A DNA stretch of 64,000 nt from NCBI GenBank assembly GCA_037349105.1, contig JAYJMM010000112.1:2418001-2482000 (forward strand), given 5' to 3'. A program made the translations under genes and the position numbers. Source of the stretch: Limnomonas spitsbergensis. Its lineage: Eukaryota > Chlorophyta > Chlorophyceae > Chlamydomonadales. Under the pieces are notes generated by a model. That model ran no database searches, had not been told where the DNA came from, and saw only the letters and a program-made list of their open reading frames with translations. This document shows, piece after piece, positions 33,256-44,400 of this stretch; position 1 is the stretch's first letter, and each line of letters starts with the position of its first letter.

Positions 33256-34331
33256 CCCTACCGTCAGGGGTGGTTGGGGCTATCGGTGACTAAAGGGTAG
33301 GGGTGGCTTGACGGAAGCTTGCCTACCATGAAAATGAAAGGTTCGATGGCTGTGAGTGGGCAATGGCATCTCTGCTCTCTCTGATTCCCAATGTTCAACT
33401 CCATAGTACCGTGTGGAGGTATATGCTGGCACTTGCTCATTGGTCTGCCCCCTTCATCAGCAACAAACTATTGGGTTCTTACTCATTAGGGAACAGCCAT
33501 GCCATAGCATCAGGGTTGGGCATTTTAAGGTCATGGCGGCTGTGTCCAAAGGATATTACGGTTCTTTCAGTCCGAATGTTTCTGCCTTGCGGCGTAACAG
33601 ACCCTCTTACGTTACAACAGGGTGCCATTCACAGTGTCGGAGCCCAACACGGCACAGCATGTTTGTTTGCTGGGAGGAAGCACAGGGGCCCACAGGATGA
33701 CATTTTTCTGTCCACCAGTGGTTGATTCTTTTGCCCAAGCAGATTTATGGGCACTGTCTCATGCATCAAATCGCCCACTGGACTTTCACACTGACGTTAT
33801 GCTGCTCTTGTCGCGGCTGAGGGGTGCACCCGAAGGTGCAGTCGTACTTCGTGACACACTGTGGTGGGGTGAGCTAACATGTGACCCTCAACCAGCATGC
33901 AATGCTTTGTCTGCCTCGGCCCATCCACGGCATATTCAGCACTCCGGGGACAAATGGTCAATATGACAAGGGTTTTCCAGGACGTCAGGTGTCTGCCCAG
34001 GGAGAGATCCAGCTCATCATCGCCAGTGTCTCTTTTACCCGCTACGAGCCCACCTTCAGCAAGCTGCACCTCAGCGCCAAGGGCCCAGTTGGGGCGAGGT
34101 CTTGAAAACCCTACAGCCAGTGGCCCCTGAATTTTCGTTGGCCGCACTTGGGGCAAACGGAGGCCGTGGAGTGAAGGCACGAAAAACATGCCGAACTTTT
34201 CTTCAGCCAGACCACTTGTCCAACACAGGCAGAGTCTCAATAGGCTGTAAACTCTCATGATGTTGACGTTGAAGTACATGGCGAGAAAGTACTGAAGCCA
34301 AGTTTGCTACTTTGATATAAATTATTGTGAT
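33256..34331. other. unassigned sequence between LINE fragment and histone genes
   Basis: Several medium open frames on both strands (for example 33622-33966 plus and 33797-34279 minus) overlap one another. None has a recognised domain or a convincing splice chain. A decayed mobile-element ORF is possible. Confidence 0.35.
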
Positions 34332-34347
34332 GGTGTTGAAAAACACC
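34332..34347 (-). terminator. histone 3' stem-loop (H2A)
   Basis: On the minus strand GGTGTTTTTCAACACC: a perfect 6-bp stem with a 4-nt loop, 29 nt past the H2A stop. The geometry matches the stem-loop bound by SLBP at replication-dependent histone mRNA ends. Confidence 0.9.
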
Positions 34348-34376
34348 GGTTTTGTTGTCAGACTTGATCATAGACA

Positions 34377-34787
34377 TTAGACCTCAGCAGACTCTCCATC
34401 CTTCTTGCTCTTCTTGGGCAGCAGGACGGAGTGGATGTTGGGAAGCACACCACCAGATGCAATGGTGACGGTGCCCAGCAGCTTGCTCAGCTCCTCATCG
34501 TTGCGGATGGCCAGCTGGATGTGGCGGGGAATGATGCGGTTCTTCTTGTTGTCACGAGCGGCGTTGCCAGCAAGCTCCAGCACCTCAGCGGCAATGTACT
34601 CTAGGACTGCAGCCAGATAGACAGGGGCGCCAGCTCCGATGCGCTCAGCATATTTGCCCTTCTTCAGGTAGCGGGCAACACGGCCCACGGGGAACTGCAG
34701 ACCGGCTTTGGCGCTTCGCGACACGGACTTCTTGCCACCAGCGGCCTTGCCACGACCTCCACCAGCGGATACTGTCTTGCCTGCCAT
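34377..34787 (-). CDS. H2A: histone H2A
   Basis: Single exon, 136 aa. The N-tail is [20 protein letters not shown]. The histone fold is intact ([60 protein letters not shown]) with a docking segment [15 protein letters not shown]. It pairs with H2B in the nucleosome core. The C-terminus ESAEV lacks the SQ-acidic motif of H2A.X, so this is a canonical, replication-dependent type; the intronless structure and 3' stem-loop agree. Divergently transcribed from H2B with 246 bp between starts. A longer in-frame upstream ATG (34949) is ignored because it adds non-histone sequence across the promoter. Confidence 0.98.
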   Translation of the reverse strand: MAGKTVSAGGGRGKAAGGKKSVSRSAKAGLQFPVGRVARYLKKGKYAERIGAGAPVYLAAVLEYIAAEVLELAGNAARDNKKNRIIPRHIQLAIRNDEELSKLLGTVTIASGGVLPNIHSVLLPKKSKKDGESAEV

Positions 34788-35033
34788 GTTATCGAGTGGG
34801 GATAGGGGTATAGATAATTGATTGACTGCGTTATAAAGAAGAACAGTCCTGACATGATTAAATATACGACTCAAAGACCGGATCAGCAGACCAACTGTCA
34901 ATGCCAGCTGACATTGACAGCTGGTCTGCTGATCTGGTCGTCGGAACATGTGGACACTACTTAAGCGTCTCGCGACTTTTGATTAGCAATCTAGCTCAAC
35001 GACATATCTCCAGAACCTCCCATATCTCACAAA
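34788..35033. promoter_or_regulatory. H2A-H2B bidirectional promoter with 23-bp inverted repeat
   Basis: Arms 34881-34903 and 34912-34934 are inverted copies with one mismatch, separated by 8 bp. Each arm carries GATCAGCAGACC or its complement. The same core, TCTGCTGATC, lies in the H3-H4 promoter at 39512-39521. A TTTATAA element for H2A is on the minus strand at about 34833. A shared histone promoter element is inferred. Confidence 0.75.
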
Positions 35034-35420
35034 ATGGCACCTAAGGCAACCGCTGAGAAGAAGCCCATTGCCGAGAAGAAGGTAGCGAAGAAGGTTGCCG
35101 TCAAGAGCGCCGATGGAAAGAAGAAGAAGAAATCCGGCAAGGCAGTAGAGTCCTACAAAATCTACCTGTACAAGGTGCTCAAGCAGGTCCACCCCGACAC
35201 TGGCGTCTCCTCCAAGGCCATGAGCATCCTCAACTCCCTCATGAACGACATGTTCGACAAGATCGCCACCGAGGCTGCTCGCCTGTCCCGCTACAGCAAG
35301 AAGCCCACAATGACTTCTCGTGAGATTCAGACAGCTGTGCGCCTGGTCCTGCCTGGCGAGCTGTCCAAGCATGCTGTCTCTGAGGGCACCAAGGCCGTCA
35401 CCAAATTTACCTCGGCCTAA
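35034..35420 (+). CDS. H2B: histone H2B
   Basis: Single exon, 128 aa. The lysine/alanine-rich N-tail ([20 protein letters not shown]) is of plant and green-algal type. The fold is canonical: [60 protein letters not shown] and the C-terminal [12 protein letters not shown], which holds the conserved lysine ubiquitinated in other eukaryotes. It forms the dimer with H2A encoded by its divergent neighbour. A stem-loop lies 42 nt past the stop, indicating replication-dependent 3' end formation. Confidence 0.98.
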   Translation: MAPKATAEKKPIAEKKVAKKVAVKSADGKKKKKSGKAVESYKIYLYKVLKQVHPDTGVSSKAMSILNSLMNDMFDKIATEAARLSRYSKKPTMTSREIQTAVRLVLPGELSKHAVSEGTKAVTKFTSA

Positions 35421-35462
35421 TCTGCCCATCTCGCTGAAAGCTCTGCCTCAACCAACCAAACC

Positions 35463-35478
35463 GGTGTTTTTTAACACC
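35463..35478 (+). terminator. histone 3' stem-loop (H2B)
   Basis: GGTGTTTTTTAACACC: same 6-bp stem as the other three histone genes, with loop TTTT rather than TTTC. Confidence 0.9.
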
Positions 35479-36109
35479 ACCATAATTGAACCTGTGATCC
35501 AATCGATATTTCCATTTGAACTCTTTTCATGGCAAGACAATCATCTTGTCCCCTCTGCCTTGTCTCGCACATCGCAATGATCAGCGCATGGGAATCTTGT
35601 ACAGAGCACGTACTGCATGGGAATCATGTACAAGCCATGCTGGATATTGAATGGCTGAGCAGTCACTGTACCGCTTCCTAATACACAAATCAATGCAATG
35701 CGAATCCGCGTGAATATTGGTAGCTGGCACATAGTCATATGCCTGCTATGTTCCATTGGGTCAGCGGATGGATTGAATGTCAAGAAGATTCTCGTCCTAG
35801 CGTCTCTCCCCCCTTCCTCTGAAAATTATGCAATTCCCCTTTTACGGCTAGGGACCCACCACCTGGACAAGTGAGAAAACTGAATATCCCCTTCAAACGC
35901 ATCAGGGGCTGCTCAAAACTAATAAAGTGTGGGGGGAGCCCACTAGCCCAGAATAGCTGCACGGTGTAAACCATTAATATCCTGAGGGTGTGGAGACAAG
36001 GTGGCGGAATTTACAGCGATTTATGTATGGATGTGTGGACCGGGATAATATAATTGTCCACCCTACCATCATTCGCATGAGGCTCCTCTCACTCCCTCGT
36101 TTTGTGTCA
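35479..36109. other. H2B downstream spacer
   Basis: No gene seen. Ends where the LINE 3' terminus begins. Confidence 0.4.
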
Positions 36110-38250
36110 ATGAAATTACTCATTTACACCTCTGGGCCGTGCTCAGAGGGCCTGGTCGCGAGGGCGCCAGACTGTCTGGTCGGGAGGAAATAAAATAAAG
36201 GCTCGAGGAGAATGGAAATGAACAGACAGAAAAAGGAAAAGGAAATAAACCACCCCAAAAAGTAAAGGAAGGCTGAAGAATCCCCAGCCTGTCCAGATCC
36301 TAGGCCCCAAAGAGGGAGCAAACATACTTGGCACTTGGTGAGGATAACCAGGAAAAGGGGAAACAAAAGAAAGGGACACACAAATGGCTGGCCTGGGGTG
36401 TGTGTGTGTGTGAGAAAGGAAGCCCCGACCTCTGAAATGAATAAGCCTCAGCGAAAGTTACCACATCCTCCTCAAGTTTAGAACAGTGCACCCTCCTCCT
36501 CACAAGCAAGTCAGAGCATCCCTTCCTAGCCTGCCCTGGTACAAAGCGTGGAAGTCTCTAGCACCGCATGGGGGGCCCGCCCATCCCCGCTCTTTAAGGT
36601 GATATTGCATGCTGGGGAATTTGAAGGAAACATGTAAAGCATCCTCAGCGGGTGACCGCTGCGCCTTCCTGAAGTGTCGGCCGCGCTGATTGCGGTGAGC
36701 CACAGCCTTAAGTCTGTGCGCACACAAGCACACTCCATCTTGCTGGTGCGGCTCCTTGCCTGCCCCATCACGGCACCCGCCATAGGCTGAAACCAGGTGC
36801 ACCAGGCGGCCGCAGACCTATGCCCCATGGCTGTGTCACTGGGATCCCCTAGGCCAGTGACCTCCAGCTGCGCCCTCTCGTAGGCTGCGTCCACTAGCGC
36901 CAGCACCTCTGTTACGGGTAGGTTGTAAATCAGTCGCTATCTGACTCAGTTTGGGGACGGCTGCTCCCTGCTCCAGGTCCTACAAGGCACCAAGTAACTC
37001 CCTACACTCGCTGCACCCTTCCATGCTCTGTGCCTCTGTGTGACAGCGAGCTGCATGTTGGCCGCCATGGCAGCCGCCATGAGGGGGCTGTCTTGCTGTG
37101 CTGCTGGTGCTACTGCTGCATTGTAAAAGCTGAGCACATGCTGCCACCAAACTCGCTGTAATGGGTTTCTGCTCCCTCACGAACCCCAGCTGACGGCGGA
37201 CGAAGGTAGCCCTGCAGTCTGGCGCATGTGCTGAAGCAAGCTTGACTGCATCCTGCTCCTGAGGCAGGCCCATGGTTTGAGGTGACCGGTGGCCCACACC
37301 ACATAACCGTAGTTGGCCGTAGGCGCAGTATAGACAGGTGCCAACCGGATGCGTGTAGGCAGATGATGCCTCAGACGCACCTTGGCGGCCATGCGGTGGA
37401 CACGGTGCAGCGCGGCAGCCAGAGGCACCTCTCAATCTTGCATGGCCTTCTGCATGCTGCCAATCTCGAGCTGAATGCTTCCAAAAATTGAATTCTTGCA
37501 CACGCTTCAGCACTATCCTATCTGGGCCGTACACGCACATATGGACCTGATGCCGGCGCTGCGCTGCTAAACGGCTGGCGAACTCTAAGATCTTGGTCTT
37601 GCCGACGTTGACCCAGAGCTGTTTAACTATCGCATATTTATGCAGGGCATCGAACATGCGATGCAGCCCAGCTGGGCTGCCGGTTAGCAGGGAGAAATCG
37701 TCCGCATAGAGCAGGCACCTGAGTGGCTATGTCGTGGCCCCGCTTCCAGTGCAACAACCTCTGCCGGGCATTTGGCCGCATTTATGCCCGGCAGGTCGCT
37801 GATGTAGAGGCTGAAGAGCAGGGGGCTAAGAGGGTGTAGACTGCACCAATGCAAAGCCCTTGCACTGCGCAACAGGCCTGGAGGCATGTGAAGGTACTCA
37901 GACAGATGCTGCCAAAGCCGCCCCTGGCGCACACAGTCATAGGCCTTGGTGAAGTCCACAAAGGCCACAAGCGGCTTGCTACGGCCTCTAGCTGCCCGTT
38001 GCGCAGAACTGCATGCCTCAAGAGGAAAGCAGCCTGGAGCGTGCTATGGCGCTGCTAAAATCCGAGCAGCTCAGGAGGGATATGCTCGTGCAAGCTTGCC
38101 CAATAGTCAGTGATGACGGTAAGCATGCTAGCATATAGCTGATACAGCATGCTGGTGATGGCAATAGGCCAGTAATTACAGGGATCAAGGGGTAAGCTCA
38201 TCCACCGATACATACAGCAATGTAAGTGATTTTTAAATGACCGCACATGC
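36110..38250 (-). mobile_element. degenerate non-LTR (LINE) retrotransposon between the histone pairs
   Basis: The minus strand encodes reverse-transcriptase blocks in order but in shifting frames: YWPIAITSMLYQLYASMLTV (about 38150), FVDFTKAYDCVRQGRLWQHL (about 37960), PLSPLLFSLYISDLPG (about 37830) and the catalytic YADD (37697-37708) followed by LWVNVGKTKILEFA. A C-terminal degenerate cysteine region and the 3' UTR follow, ending at the shared ACCTCTGGGCC terminus at about 36125. The 5' part with the endonuclease is missing. Frameshifts and stops make it non-autonomous. It accounts for most of the 3.6 kb between the H2A/H2B and H3/H4 pairs. Confidence 0.8.
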
Positions 38251-38982
38251 CAAACTGTTGGATATCTACAATTGCCATACCCCTAGGAAATGCTTGCTGT
38301 GAATTCTGTTGACCTTGTTGTGCAGAAAGAGGCAGTCAAGCCTGTGACTTATCGAACCTGACCCCACCTCTATTTATGTACACCGAACCGCACAATCGAG
38401 TTGCTGTTGGCGCACGTCACCTTGACTGTGACTGAGCACGACTGGTTTGGATGGGATGCACACTGATCAGCATGGGGCTAAACAATGAAGCACCTCAAAA
38501 CTGCCAGGACTGAAGGCGGAGGAATCGAGGATCAAGCGTTGGAATCATGTTCACTTTTAGCTCATCGAGAAATTATCAGATTGTCATGCTCAAAATTGCT
38601 CTCACGCATGGCTTCCCTTGACCCTTGCTGCCCTAAAGAGGTCGGTCCTACCCCTTGCCTGTTTTAGGAAAGAGTTTTTTCGAGATTCGTATTCTTGCCT
38701 GGAAGCTAATATTCATTTTTGAGAAATTAAAGGTTTACATGGCTTACAAATGGAGCAGGGAGTCGCAATCTACCACAAATGTTTGCCTGTCGGCACACTG
38801 CTGCGCGAGAATATAGGCATATACAGATCGGCCACAATTGGCATGCATGCCTAATTAGTAATGACTCGTGCCCCCATGAACGCTTAAGGAATCATGGACC
38901 CCATGGCTAATGACTCAGGGCCATCATGAATGCCTAATGACCCCTGGTGTCGTAAATGGAGGAGATTGGGCAGGTACATGGG
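38251..38982. other. H3 downstream spacer
   Basis: AT-richer unassigned sequence with small duplications (TAATGACTC...CATGAACGC at about 38860 and 38910). No gene recognised. Confidence 0.4.
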
Positions 38983-38998
38983 GGTGTTGAAAAACACC
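38983..38998 (-). terminator. histone 3' stem-loop (H3)
   Basis: On the minus strand GGTGTTTTTCAACACC, 29 nt past the H3 stop; identical to the H2A and H4 elements. Confidence 0.9.
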
Positions 38999-39027
38999 AG
39001 TTGGGGGAAGGACAGGGCTAGGGTGAT

Positions 39028-39977
<950 letters not shown>

Positions 39978-40010
39978 CCAACCAACATCACCACATCTCA
40001 GCCCACAACC

Positions 40011-40026
40011 GGTGTTTTTCAACACC
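40011..40026 (+). terminator. histone 3' stem-loop (H4)
   Basis: GGTGTTTTTCAACACC, flanked by ACC on both sides. Confidence 0.9.
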
Positions 40027-41416
40027 ACCAATTCCTCCACATGTCTCAGGACCAATCACCATGTCTGCATCTGCGCATTATACTCGGGTGAACCACCTCT
40101 CCTCCCATAGCACCTGCAGTGTAAAGAAAAGCAAGCATGATCCCTGGCCTGCCTAGCTACAGACATGGCAAGAAAATGCAGTGCAGTACAACAAACAGTG
40201 CCCATTGTAAGCATGCCTTGCAATTCATGATACCCCTGATGATGCCGTCCCGACGTCCTCACTGGCAAACCCCTACATGGCATCACCTCATGCCTCGAGT
40301 GCGCATAAAATAATCACGATCGGGGGCTAAGCCAGCGGGAGCGCTCTCGCATGGAAACTCAAAAGGCGGGCCCAAGGTCCCGCCCCGTGATTGGAATGGG
40401 GGAGTGCTTGCTCCGCCCGGCCTATCTGCTTCCTGGTATGTTGTGTATGGGTTTCTCTTTCTGGGCTGGGGAGTCCACTTACATGACAGGTTTAAGTCGG
40501 AATACATATCTGATATATCTTTTGGGTTGAGGTCCTCAGGGTACCTCAAATTTAGTAAACTGCAAGATGGGAGACCCTTGAAATACAGTGAGCGGTAGGT
40601 TTATATTTCGAGGTGCGGTTGCGGCATTGCGGGATAAAAACACATATTGATTCCAGTACACTGACACAAAAACATCAACATACATATATTTCAGTTTTTG
40701 TTCTACATAACGTACTACCATGCCTGTGACATACCTCAAGAGAAGCACAAGACCTGTAAAGCAGCAATTCCAGCACTTGCAAAAGAGAAAATAGGAACAC
40801 CTTTGGGGCCTGGCCTTGGTTTACCCCCCAGCCAGACCCCAATAATTATGTTTCACGCCCTTCTGCTTGCTTGCAGTGTTGTCCCTCTACGCCAGTCCAG
40901 TTTTTCGAAATCGTTTTCACTGCACCTTGCCTGAAGGGGAGGCCCCGTGGTTTCTGTCACGCCATGTGAACGCAGTGTGCCATGGTTTCTGTCACGCCAT
41001 GTGAACGCCATGTGTCGCGTCCTGTGCCATAGAGCTCGCTCGCAGTGTCCCTTGGAGCCTGACCTAGTTTCCCAAAATCAGTTTTTCTTCTCCTTTGCTG
41101 GCAGAGCCTCCTGATACTTGCAATCAAAACAGATGCAAGGGGGGAGGAGGTGTCAAGCAATTGCCCTAATCACTAGCCACTCATTCCATCCATCACATTT
41201 TTTCTGCACGAGGGCCGTCTCTGCCTCTTGGGCCCAGCAATGAAAACTCCAGCAGGAGGAAGTCATGGTCAAGGTAAAGAATAATGACCTGACTCATTGG
41301 CTACTCATCCCATCGATCAATCTCCTCAGCAGATATCATATGAAAGAGGATAAACCCACTTTCCAACATGAAATTAGGGAGACCGCGCATCGCTTAAAAG
41401 CGTTCAACCACAAAAT
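40027..41416. other. intergenic region between H4 and the ATP-grasp gene
   Basis: No supported gene. A short tandem duplication (GGTTTCTGTCACGCCATGTG) occurs at about 40951 and 40984. Confidence 0.45.
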
Positions 41417-44400
41417 TCAGCCACATAAAGCATATGGCATGCCCACCTGCAGCTCAGTGATGTAGTCTTGCATGAAGGCAAGGTACGCCGCATCGTCCAC
41501 CTGCCAGAGGAAGGAGCAGCACGAGACTTTAAGCTAAGAGGAATGTTGAGTAGAGAAGGATATCTGTGTGAGATATTCGTTAAATGCGCTAAACGCACAA
41601 TGTTTACACAGTACAAGTGTGGACACAGTACAAGTGTGGCATATATATGCAGCCGCCCGGCAACCGCTGCTGTCTGTCCATTACACAAAAGACCCACATT
41701 CTCCATTTCAAAATCGTCGGTAGAGCGACTCCAGCGACAGATGCGTTTTTCGCACAATCAAGCATTGCATTCTCCACAAGCTTGACTTGCACAGTTTCGG
41801 CTCAAGAGCTAAATTGGTTCAAGAGCTAAATTGGTTCAAGAGCTAAATTGGTTCAAGAGCTAAATCATATTGGAAGGACAGCATGTTGACCTGTGAGATA
41901 TGATAGGATTTGTTCCTGCCTAGGCATTTCAAAACCATTCAAAATTTAGCTTGCACAAAAAAACCCACAACGTTTCCTACACTTCCTGTGCAACGAGAGC
42001 ACCAAGTTATGGATCAAATAAAAGCTCTTGAATTGAGCCAATTGTTTTTCGATACAGTAAACCACACATGAAGCTTTCGAAAAAATGGAATCTGGGCAAG
42101 GCAAACGTGTGTTGGATCCATTCCAAGCCCGCAGTATGCCAGCTCATATCGATTTTCTCTCTTTGCTGGGACGGATTCCATATTGCCCCCGTCATCAAAC
42201 CTTTTAATCTTTCGAAAAGCTCGTGATATTTCGTATGGAGCAAAGTTGCCCCATCGTCTGGTAATGCTGCCTCCAGGATGGCATCCGAAAAACACACAGA
42301 TTTTCAAGCGGGGCCAGACTGCTTGGGAACAAATACTGGCCCTAATTGTTGTTACGAAGTTGACGCAACTACCCGCCGCCTTGTTCGAAGGGTCCAGGCA
42401 GAGAGAACCGGGGGAAAACCTGTAACAGAAACCTAAAGAGAGGTACCGGTAACCCCAAACACGCAACACCTTCCCATTGCCCCAGGAAAAAGTTGCACGT
42501 GCAAGCTCAAATTCCCGTCCCAAAAGAGGCTCTGGCCGTCATCTACCTGCCCCAGGAAGAAGTTGCAAGAGATGTTGAGCTCCAACAGCACCGGGCCATG
42601 CTCCTGGGTGAGGGCCACGTCCCAGCCCACCAGCGGCACGTCAGGCAGCAAACGCCGGTGGGCGCTCGTGCACAGCTCGCAGATGCTGCCCATGTCCGGG
42701 ATGTACTGACCTGTGCAGGGTGACGCGTTCATCAGTTCCCCCAATTTCACACATTTCAGGCTTGAACGAACCGGAGGGGACAAGAACAAGGCAACCAACC
42801 ATCGAAAAGTAATTGTTCAGAGCCCGAGGGGACAAAAACAAGGCAACCGACCATCGAAAAGTAATTGTTCAGAGCCCGTACGGTGCAGCAGGTTTTATCA
42901 GTACTATGAAAATCCAACACCGGTAGCTGATAAGGTCACAAATGTTCATTTTCTGCAGGGTTCTAGGGTGCAGGTTTGTGGAGTGCTGAGGTCTCGAGCA
43001 AATTCTGTTTCTAAATTAATTGTCTCAGCCGAATCTCCTCATGTGCTGACCTCAGTTATACACTGCTCATGCATGTGATGACCTTAGTTCTAAACTTATT
43101 GTCTCAGCCACTTCTCCTCATGTGCCTTCAGGGATGGCCTGAGTGCCGAGTCCAGAGAAGCACAGCACTTTCTCCATTTGCGTACAAGGTCCACAGCAGG
43201 GTTTGGGGTTTAGGGTCAGGGTTTAGGGTTCTGAACCCTAAACTAAGCTTAGGTCCACAGCAGTGATGAAATGTGGCACGTACCAGACCACCTTCAGGTA
43301 GGGCATTAGGGCACATACCAGGGCAAGTACCAGACCACCTTCGGGAGTAAGGAGACTAGGTAATTGTGGCACGTACCAGTCTACCAGATCACCTTCAGGA
43401 ATTAGGGCTTGTTGCACCAGGTCCCCACAGCCATAGGCCGTGAAGTATCTGAATTTGAATCACTAAAACAAATAAAATGCATGGACTAATTTTTCCACTG
43501 TCTGAACAAGCACAGGATGCGACACATGCATAGATCCTTGACAGCCACTCTTCAGTCTTCACGATGCTTCTTGACACCAGAGAGCTACACTTCAAAATAC
43601 TTCTGAACCTAGTTCACACATTTCAAGCACTTAAATCAATTAACTTTCGCTCACGCATCACACAGTTTGTACACATACTTACAAAATTTCACTTAAACTT
43701 GCATCCTTATCAAATTTTCTAGGAGGCGTCCAACCAAACTCTTTTGCACCTACGTCATGTTTATGGCTGGGGCTAATCTTCTGCACTATGGGGTTCATTC
43801 CCACGCTACTGCTCAGTGGTTGTGTGTTGGTTGCTAGCCCAGGGGGGTCACTGGTTTTCGCTCGTTGTCCTAGCGTATTTAGTGCCTGTAACGGTTTACG
43901 GGCACAAGTCCCATGCAAATGTGAGGCCCCGTTGAAACTGTAAAACCTTCACAAACTTCTCAACCCCAGAGAGACCCTGAATCCTTAACCCCTAAACCCT
44001 AAACCACGACAGAGAGTGAAGTTCCATTTGCTTGTCTCCTTTTTACCACTTGACCGGGCATTGAGTCTGGATCCTCTTGAGCCCGATTCCCTTTTCTGAC
44101 TCCTTTTCTGACTCCTTTTCTGACTCCTATTCTGACTCCTTTTCTGACTCCTTTTCTGACTCCTTTTCTGACTCCTTTTCTGACTCCTTTTCTGACTCCT
44201 TTTCTGACTCCTTTTCTGACTCCTTTTCTGACTCATTGTCTGAATCCATTTCTGACTCCTTTTCTGAATTCACTTGGTGAGCTTCTCACTCATTCCCACA
44301 GGTCCGATCTACCTCGCCCTTTCGAAACATGCTGGAGCGTGTTTGGCTGTTTGCATTCACCACGAAACAAAAAGCAAACCGCTCCCACGTGCAATATTGC

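Noticed and set aside
33797..34279. 160-codon minus-strand ORF as a secreted protein
   Set aside because: The hydrophobic start is weak, frames on the other strand are equally open, and no family is recognised.
34788..34949. Longer H2A starting upstream at 34949
   Set aside because: The extension covers the bidirectional promoter and is not histone-like; the canonical MAGK start is at 34787.
44077..44280. SDSF-repeat protein (phosphophoryn-like)
   Set aside because: A 12-bp minisatellite within intron 3 of the ATP-grasp gene.
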